Part shown: in pieces, positions 52,163 to 64,000 of the stretch
Layout: the number at the start of each line of letters is the position of its first letter
Numbering within the stretch: the stretch's first letter is position 1
NCBI GenBank assembly: GCA_013433145.1
Contig: CM024170.1
Span: 9,639,366-9,703,365 of the forward strand
Source: Ascaris suum
Lineage: Eukaryota > Nematoda > Chromadorea > Rhabditida > Ascarididae
DNA length: 64,000 nt
Direction: 5' to 3'
The notes under the pieces: generated by a model
What the model was told of the DNA's origin: nothing
Database searches by the model: none
The model's input: the letters and a program-made list of their open reading frames with translations, nothing else
Program-made: the position numbers and the translations under genes

Positions 52163-52556
52163 TAGAACGCCTCTCTAGACAATACATATTACTTTTATTC
52201 CTAAATTTTATCACTTCTTAGCATTTTTTAATAGCTTATTGCATTTTTCATATACCTTTCGGTATGTAGATGAGGTTCAGAAAAATAGCGCCTCTCACAT
52301 GGATTACAACTTTCATAGTACCTCTTTTTAGTTCATGTTTTAAAATGCTCTTTTACGGTGCAAAAGAATTTACCATATTAGATCTTCAACCGCGTTCTTA
52401 TTTGATTTCGGTATATTTTGAATATAATTATATCGTCGCATAAAAAACAATTTTCTGCTGCACTCGTAATAACAACTATCGAAAATATGTAGCACAGCAA
52501 TTTTCATGGGATTTAAGAAAAACTCAACTTTTGATGATTTCCATCGAAGAACTTAC

Positions 52557-52625
52557 CTTATCAACGTTGCACTAGCTGATGTATCGCACGGCATTCTAGG
52601 CAATTCTTTAGTGATGTCGCGCTGA
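52557..52625 (-). other. Possible 5' untranslated exon of the coiled-coil gene
   Basis: A consensus donor AAG|GTAAGT on the minus strand at 52556/52557 lies about 395 bases upstream of the ATG at 52162. The weak acceptor GTCTAG immediately before that ATG (near 52178) could be its partner. Spliced this way, the short frame from an ATG near 52595 would hit a stop, so the segment would be untranslated. The upstream limit is not visible. Confidence 0.3.
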
Positions 52626-55600
52626 ATTGTTCGCATTTATCAAGAGTTCATTATTTCAATTGGGTGCAGAGAAAGCTTTTTATTTTCAAGAGCGATGTAA
52701 ACAATACTTAATCGCTCGTTATATTGTGGGAATTTTGGTTTAAAGTGATGTTGAGAAACGTTGAAAGAGATTTTTGCCATTTCCATGCACATGTGACCGG
52801 TTATTTTTTTAATTAAGCGAGAGGAGGGCGAATAAAGTTGTGACAGTCAACTTTTCTTAGATCAGTTCAAATATTCCCCGTATATCTCAACAATAGTTTC
52901 AACATTCGTTGTTTGCATTTCAATCTATGAAGTTCAATGTGCACGTAGAAAAGAATACGAGCGATTCAAACCGCTATCAACAATCCCACAAAGACACAAA
53001 AGTCACAAAACGTAGAAAGTTGTGTAAATGAAATTCGAGTCGACAGCGTAAGTGATCCGAGAAATGCGTCAAACGTATCGCTAGCCGTACCCGACAAGTT
53101 TCCCGTTCCGTTCCCTATCTCTCGCATCCATTCAAATTTGAATGCTATTTCATGTGTGACTGCTTTCTTTAAATAAACTTAATAGCTCACTTATATGTAT
53201 TTTTTCTTTTTTCAACAAACGAAATATGAAAATAATTAACTGAGGAGAAACTTTGCAATCGGTGCAATATACCTTCTAATATCTATATAAAAATAGCCTC
53301 ACAATTAACTAGTTATATGAAACGTTAGATAAATATAATAATTTTCTCGAGGAAAAATACAGGTAGAAAGATTTATTCCATAGTCCCAAAAATGCGTAAA
53401 TAGATCACTAAATGGAAAAAAAATCAATTATGAAATTGATATGAGTGAAGAATTATGAAAATGGAAAAAGAACATTGAGAATATAGTGACAATATATAAT
53501 CGCTACTACAATGGCTAGCGTAGAATTGGCCAAGAGACAATCTACGATCGCAAATTTGTTGGAATTAGATGACATTTATTTCCGTATGTTAAGGAACTCT
53601 ATCTATCCGAGAAATGTAATAATACTTCTCAAAAATTTTTTATTTCTTCATCAATCAATCATTGAAATAAATAAATGAAAGAAGATAACTATAGAATTCA
53701 AAACATTATGAAAACAGTTATAATATATCACAAATGAGTTTAAAGCAATGAAAGAGCTTAGAGGAAGCGCTCTCGATGAAAACTGACTATAAAAAGTAGT
53801 GTGAGTGTGATATTTGAATGGTTCTAAGTAAACAACGATGAGCGAATTGAGAGAACTGTCCGAGATGTGTACCACTTTACCACGTAATTCACTCAACCGA
53901 AACTCCAACTTATTGCTTCCATTTGCAATATCATTGCACCGATCGGCTTACCCTATTTTCAGTCTATATTCGCGCTCTCTATGCAGCTGACTGGAGTGAT
54001 TGGTGTCTTGCTTTTGGAGGCGCCTACGATTCTATTTGAGGCTGATGAACTGATGAAAACCTATATGGACTGATGAAGTATGGACATGTGGATATTGATG
54101 AGGCATCTTAGCAATCCAGCACAAGTCTAACTTTGCTTGTGGCAGGGAAAACAACTTCGGCTAAGCAACGGCCATATAATAATGGTGCAACAGTGTACTA
54201 CATTCGGCACAGTTGAAGTGGGTTGGCTGCTGTTTTGCTCATACATATTATGCACTTAGCAGGAAATCAGTGCTGCCAGTATTGGCCACTATTTATTGGC
54301 ATAGCATATAGGAAACGCATAGCGATATTTCAGAGTTGTATTAGGCATCATGTTATATTAAATGCATTTGTAGATAAAGAGGTGTATTAAAGATAGAGTA
54401 GTGTTAAAATATTGCAAATTGTATAACTGCTTAGAAATTGGTGATAGCAAGATAGATCACGGCAGCAGTTTTATTTTAAAGTTGATTATCTACGGAACGA
54501 AGCTATACAGCGAGAGTACTTTGAGCCTAGCTAGCCTATACGTAGAAATAAGTGTGCACATTTATCATTTTCAGAGCACACATCCCGTTCATTGCTAAAA
54601 AGACGTGTTCTTAGACAATAGCATAAACCACTGAACAACTAATAGAAGAACTTTGCAATTGCACTTTGTTGGGAAGTTGGAAAGTTGTGATGATGTTGAG
54701 CTAGGCTTCACTCCCAACAGATTTGTTTTGCTAGATCAGTGGCCACAGTCCAATTTTATATTTTGTACATCATAACTGCTGCATTACTATTTTATTATCA
54801 TTATTGCAGCTGCGCTGATCAGAAAGTAAAATTGGAATGGAGCACTATAGGAGAGACCGAACATTGTCCGCCATAATTGTGCAGTTTCGCTTCAATTTTT
54901 GAAACAATTGGAAGTATTTTTTTGGTTGCTCTTTGAAGGCAACCGGAAATTGCCCCGTTTTCTCGTTTAACTTGATGATTGAACTATCGTTAAATAATGT
55001 AGACGGAATCGTATGAAAAAAATAGAGATTGCAACGGCTATTTTTAGGAAAATATCTTAGGTAAGCTTCAATATGCTACAAGAATATAGTTATAACGGAG
55101 AATTATTTTATTAGGGTGGCAATCTCATCTTTTCTTTAAGTGTTAAATTCTTTATCGACTGCTATTTATGATTATTTTTCTACGCATTAAGAAAAGCAAA
55201 AAAAAAAATTCCTCTATATAATCTCTAGAAATGAATTCCTTAAATACGCTTTTATTTCCTCTTTGGTTGCAGCGTTTTCATTCTGCGAACGGTTCACAAC
55301 GATAGAACGAATTTCAATCTTTTTACGAACTCATTTTTCATATGCTTAAAAATTCATGAAATGGAACCATAAAGGAATATGCAAATTTAGCGACTCGATG
55401 ACCAAAAATTTCGAAAATTCGAAGCGTTGTTTCGGCATAATTATAAAATCAACGACAATGCAAGTAAAATTGTTGAAGTTGCATCCTTCAATATCATTTG
55501 CAATGCGTTTATCTTTTAGGACTGATATAATATTGTAGTGAAAAGGCAACATAGGAAGAGTTCGGGCAAATTTGTTAAATCGGGGAGAGGTAGCGGAAGG

Positions 55601-56757
55601 GGGCGCAATAGGCACACGGATCGTTCTGTGAAAATGCATTAAGTTAAGATGCGGAATTTTTCTTCCTAATATTTGCGTTTTAACATTTTCAGTCATATGA
55701 TGTGAATGCATTACTTACAGATTTCTTTTTACTACAGCAGTTGCTCTTTTCAAAGCTATTCTCGTAACAAACAACTTATAGTATACTGATAGCGGAAGGA
55801 TTACTCACTGACCTCAATACAGCCGACGATGGCTATAATCAGCCGACTGATCTGAATTGATTGATTAAAGCCTCCTCAGCAATCAATCTTTGTTGAACTC
55901 AGAACTATTTGTTGTGGCTGTTCAGTTTCATTGATCGGTAGCGTCAACCCATACTCATATATAGACTGATGGTGCTGACCAGTGAGTCACTGCGAACGGG
56001 AATTATTATATTAAGAGTTCTTCTCATAGCGGCAGTCGAATGGCAGTTTTAGTTTAGAGTGTTCTAAATGCGGCATCCATATAGAATAATAAACCGGCTG
56101 ATTCGCTTGATGGAATTAATGAGTTAATTGACTATATTTGAATGCAACTTATTCAAATAGTCTCTTCGATAATCTATCCATTCTTATTTAAGAGGAAGTC
56201 TTTTTTGCAAGCATTTATATCAATATTAAAATATTTGAAAGCGGAAAATTATAATATATGAGAAAAAGCAATTAGTGATTACTGAGGAGAAATCAGCAAT
56301 GAGAGGAGCGGATATTGATGCGAGACAAGAGTGAGAGTCGTACGTGCACGTGCTAAAGCAGCATTACAGCATAAGCCACAGCTGCAAAATGTGCACACGG
56401 CGCTTAAATCACAGCGCTATTTGCATTTCTTTTCGTTGATATTCACATAGCCCATAAACATTCAATACTATCTTGATAGATGATATTTTAATTTTATTCA
56501 TATAATCAATGATAAGGTTCAGATCCCTTTAGCAAGGAGACGCTTATCAAAGGAGCATTAACGGATAATTCAGTTCAGGAGTATTCATGCATTTGTACCA
56601 ATTAATCTTTTTTTGTTGAAATGTTCATATACTCACATATATAAATTAATAATCTCGCAGTATTTAGCTATAAATACCTATTACTCTTCCACTGCTTTCA
56701 TACAATCCCTTAGCACGTAATTCTTTTATCTTTAAACCAGTATGACTGAGCAGGAAG

Positions 56758-56790
56758 TTTGAGGGGAGGGGGGGGGGTGAGGGGTGGGAA
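56758..56790 (+). repeat. Poly-G / G-rich tract
   Basis: A ten-base G run flanked by further GGGG blocks, in the intergenic region below the potassium channel gene. It has enough G runs to form a quadruplex. Confidence 0.85.
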
Positions 56791-58594
56791 GGAGATGAAA
56801 GGACTTTATGTATTTTCGATAAAATTTCACTTCTCTTTTCAACTGTTAATTAATTTTGTCATAATACAGGTGGAATAAAAAGTTTCCTGTGCTATGTTAA
56901 GACCTTTAATAATTGAAACAATTGAAATGAACTGTCTAAATTTACAAAAGCAAACACATCAATGGCTAAATTCAACGTTAAATTAGCCGCATGAATTTTT
57001 GTTCAAACTACTTCAGTAAGTGTTACAATATTTTATTTGGCACACATCCAAATTGTATTTCATCGCGAAAAAAAAAACGAATAATGCAATATGCAAATAA
57101 CGAAAAGAAATCAGTTGAGTTCAACACGATTAATGAAGTTAGAGAATACAATAGAAAACAACAACAATGTGGTGAAAAGACTGCTTGTCAGTGAGCTTTA
57201 TTACGGAATCGTTCTCAGCGAATGAATGCAATTAAATTAAATATCGGTAAAGAAAAGCTCACTCTCTAAAGAAGGTTGAGTTTTCTATCGATGAAGTTCG
57301 AGGTCGCAATCGAGACACTCGTACGCTTGCAGAAATTTCATGAGATAGGAGGCGTTCAATGAAATTTTTCCTTCGCCGGTACTAGAAGACTAGCACTTCT
57401 CCGAACTCAATGCTGAATGTGCAAGACAATGATCTTTTCGATTTAAAGGTTTATATTTGTGCTGTGGGTTCATATCGAAGAGAAAAGGGTTAGCATCAAT
57501 GAGGAAAAGTTCCACGTCCAAGATGGAAGGCTTTGTAGCGCACTCAAATTTCAAAAAAACCATCTAGATTCGAAGAAACGTTTATGGAAGTAGCTTGTCA
57601 AGAGAGAAAATATTACTTTTTAGCGTTTTTGACAACACAAATGCTTGTTTATGCCCATCTGACGCTTCTTCTTCTAGGTGATTCCATAGGGTAGCGTGAG
57701 TGAGATGGTCGCATTCGAGGAATTTCGTTTCATTTATCAAGAAACCTATCCTCGAAATTCAGAAGCATAAATTCAGATGCATACAGTCGGGTGAGTCATC
57801 TCAAACCAATAACATAGCACAAAAAATATTTGGATCTTCTCGAGCAAATTAATTATACAGGAAATCCAGTAACCATTGATAGAACTCATAATTACCAATG
57901 TTTACTCATTTTATGTGCTTATTAAATTTGCACTGACATGAGCCTTCTATTCGGAAAGGCAAAATATAGAAGAAATGACCAAACCTCACCCTTTTTTCTC
58001 CACGCGTTGCCCATAGGTAATTTTTCTTATCGAAAACTTCATCTTAGATAATTTTCTGGAAGGCATCGGCTCGACGTCGATAGAATACGATCCTCAGATG
58101 AAGTAAATGTCAACCACTAGTGCGGTTAACCAATAAAACTTGAATAAATATAGAACACTGCTTCATACAACTAAAAAATATAGAGCCAGGCAGAGTTGAT
58201 TTACTGTCAAAGATTATTCCGATTCGTTTGGTATAGCATAGAAAAAAACTTGTTAATTCAGAATGTGGAACAGCCTTTAGCTCAATAATCGTGACATTTA
58301 ATAATCGCAGAGAGTTTAGTAGGCGATGGGAATATGCTTCAGCTAACAGCTTCAACTTTACAATTTCATAGGAGTCGAGTTCAAGAAATAAACGTGATAT
58401 GGGGACTATTTTCAGTGTGAGCGCACCTATACAATGAGAGTAACTTGCGGCCGTGAAGTGCACATATGCCAACACATTTAACAAAACGAAAAAAAACGAG
58501 CAAAAATGCTGTGCAAAACGAATGGCACATTTTGCCAGAGAGAGTCGTTGAAAGCAGAATTATCTCTGCTATTCGTATTAACATTTGCTGTCGG

Positions 58595-62661
<4,067 letters not shown>

Positions 62662-64000
62662 CTTAAACGGTGTTTACAACCAATTACAATGTCTTTTAAT
62701 GTCGACCTGAAGACTCAGTATAAGCTTTTCGCAGTTTTTGTCGCTGAAAGTATTGCCAAGGAAAATGCGTTGAGAAATTTCTCTGAAAATTGTTGACAAT
62801 TTGATGAGATGTGATCTTCTATAGCACCGTTAATATTCACACGTCCTATCGGCCATATTTTCAAAAATGTTGAATTTACTTTGCGAGATTATATCATTGA
62901 GTGCAGTTAATTGCCATTATAACGAAGAGAGCACCTTCTGTGAAAACTGCTTTTGCTAGTGATGCTAATCTGCTAAAATTTAATTCAGCCTATAACCGGT
63001 TAAAGATACCTATAACCCTAACCGAGTACCAACTGAATCCGACGAGCTTCAAAAATATCATTTGGTATCGATCGGGAGTAATCATACAAACCAAATTTCG
63101 ATTGCAACGGAGTAAGTTTAGAAAGTAGAGAGGGGATAGTCAGCGGTCGAATGCGTTTAGCAAAACCGAACTTCAGTTGCAGCCATTAAAAAAATCAGAA
63201 GAAAGCGAAAACCGAATTTCGGTCATCAAGAACCGACCAAAAGATCATAATTTCTGCGTTGTGTTGGATATCATCTGCAACATACTAACTTCACCCTGAT
63301 CCTTCATATTCTTGAAGAGTTAGAATGCACTTACATTCGTGTACGAATCAGTGCGTGTTTGCAATCCGACTCATTATATTTTGCCTTGATGAGGTTGCAA
63401 AACGAATAAATCCCGAGTAAGTTGGAAGATTCACGCGTGCAATTTGTGGATCCAATTTTGCGTATATTTAATTATTTGCTGACGAATTCCGAAACTTTTT
63501 GGTTCATAGCACATTTCTAGAGTGCATCACATAGCAACTCTTGCAGCACTTGAACGCGATTAAGAATGATGTACATGTGAACGGCAATACCATCCTATTT
63601 TCTTATATGCTAGTGTTTTTAAATTGCACCTCTGAAGACTCTAATTTAGCCCACTATTGTTTTTATGCTGTAATATGTTTTAAGTGCTTTCAATTTTTGC
63701 AAGCATCTAGTATTCAGTACTAAAGTCAACGGGCTACATATCAATGAAAAAGTAAACTCAGCATTTTATTTTTGTCACATCTATCTGCTCAGTTATATTT
63801 TCCAATCTACAGTTGCTTGCATTTTAAGAGTTTTTTGAATGTAAATGTACTGTTTCGTATGCAACCTATTTTTTAGTTGTCGCTTGTTATTTGGGCTAGA
63901 TTAGGTATCCTTCTATACGCAAGCGAATTAACATAGGGTAACCGATGTTTGAATGTATTCTTTAGTGAATAAATAAGAGAGGTGAATAAATAAAAGAATT
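62662..64000. other. Right edge: no confident exon
   Basis: The upstream exons of the potassium channel should lie in or beyond this stretch. I could not find the sequence that must precede the pore-1 exon (a TTIG-type end in phase 1). A short minus-strand open segment ending in a GTAAGT donor near 63335 reads ESDCKHALIRTR but does not resemble a K2P helix 1 or loop. Copies of a dispersed repeat occupy about 62990-63240. Confidence 0.5.
62990..63240 (-). repeat. Dispersed repeat copy B (CGGT/ACCG-rich)
   Basis: Read on the minus strand, this segment has GTTGCAATCGAAATTTGGT (63090-63108) and a further relative with GCAACTGAAGTTCGGTTTTG near 63161-63180. It also has GACCGAAATTCGGTTTTCG near 63205-63222. 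The order and sequence character resemble copy A at 14740-15000. Confidence 0.4.

Larger units (their letters stand above)
52163..58594. other. AT-rich intergenic region without recognised genes
   Basis: Apart from the possible untranslated exon at 52557-52625, I see no exon with splice sites and a family match. A run of short repeats of the word TGATGAA/TGATGAAG lies at 54040-54105, and a G-rich run with poly-G lies at 56758-56790. The part just below 58595 should be the 3' untranslated region of the potassium channel gene. A 124-codon minus-strand frame at 58110-58484 there has no recognisable domain. Confidence 0.55.

Noticed and set aside
53651..53908. Minus-strand frame with ELRGKVVHISD, faintly like the GGRMVHVPD segment of the TWK channel C-terminus
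   Set aside because: The similarity is only a few residues, there is no proper acceptor or donor, and no other channel exon lies nearby.
58110..58484. 124-codon minus-strand open frame below the potassium channel stop codon
   Set aside because: It lies where the 3' untranslated region should be, has no recognisable motif and no splice sites, and is most likely chance.
62890..63000. Minus-strand piece with SLAKAVFTEGALFVIMAI considered as K2P helix 1
   Set aside because: It ends in a stop without a usable donor, lacks the loop and pore sequence that must precede GYGN, and adjoins the dispersed repeat.

Overview
This is eukaryotic DNA, AT-rich and mostly non-coding, with small exons separated by introns of tens of bases to about 2.8 kb. 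The organism is most likely a nematode. Introns end in the short TTTCAG-type acceptor, the 5' ends of two genes carry unpaired TTTCAG acceptors of the kind used for spliced-leader trans-splicing, and the potassium channel at the right end has the C-terminal layout I associate with the nematode TWK family. The species cannot be read from the window. Because genes are split, almost every long open frame is a fragment or shadow; the genes below were assembled by hand from splice sites, reading phase and recalled protein families.

Layout, left to right. 1-7545: no recognisable gene. 7546-32772, minus strand: a 31-exon gene for a 1,451-residue coiled-coil golgin that I assign to GMAP-210/TRIP11 (C. 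elegans SQL-1). Both diagnostic ends are present: an MSSWL N-terminus followed by ATEEV, and a C-terminal GRAB domain with the conserved segments after it. 32773-36151: divergent intergenic region with two (TA)n arrays. 36152-46082, plus strand: a complete 12-exon gene for the delta subunit of coatomer (delta-COP, 516 residues); its second intron is largely filled by an antisense, decayed non-LTR retrotransposon. 46083-49457: mostly non-coding, with one weak minus-strand exon resembling a DEG/ENaC channel. 49458-52162, minus strand: exons of an unidentified coiled-coil protein. 52163-58594: nothing recognised. 58595-62661, minus strand: the 3' six exons of a two-pore-domain (TWK) potassium channel, whose 5' part appears to lie beyond the window; one exon shows an apparent frameshift at an A-run. 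62662-64000: non-coding apart from a repeat-like stretch.

The two best genes both act at the Golgi. GMAP-210 captures vesicles at the cis-Golgi and binds Arf1, and delta-COP is part of the Arf1-recruited COPI coat. They are transcribed divergently from a shared 3.4-kb region. The rest of the window is rich in simple repeats: five long (TA)n arrays, at least six poly-C runs and one poly-G run, and several polypurine stretches, nearly all in introns or between genes. I found no CRISPR array, operon of bacterial type, rRNA or tRNA. The most useful items to follow up are the full GMAP-210 gene model with heptad-sized exons, the DEG/ENaC-like exon, the K2P frameshift, the unknown coiled-coil gene and the inverted-repeat and dispersed-repeat elements.
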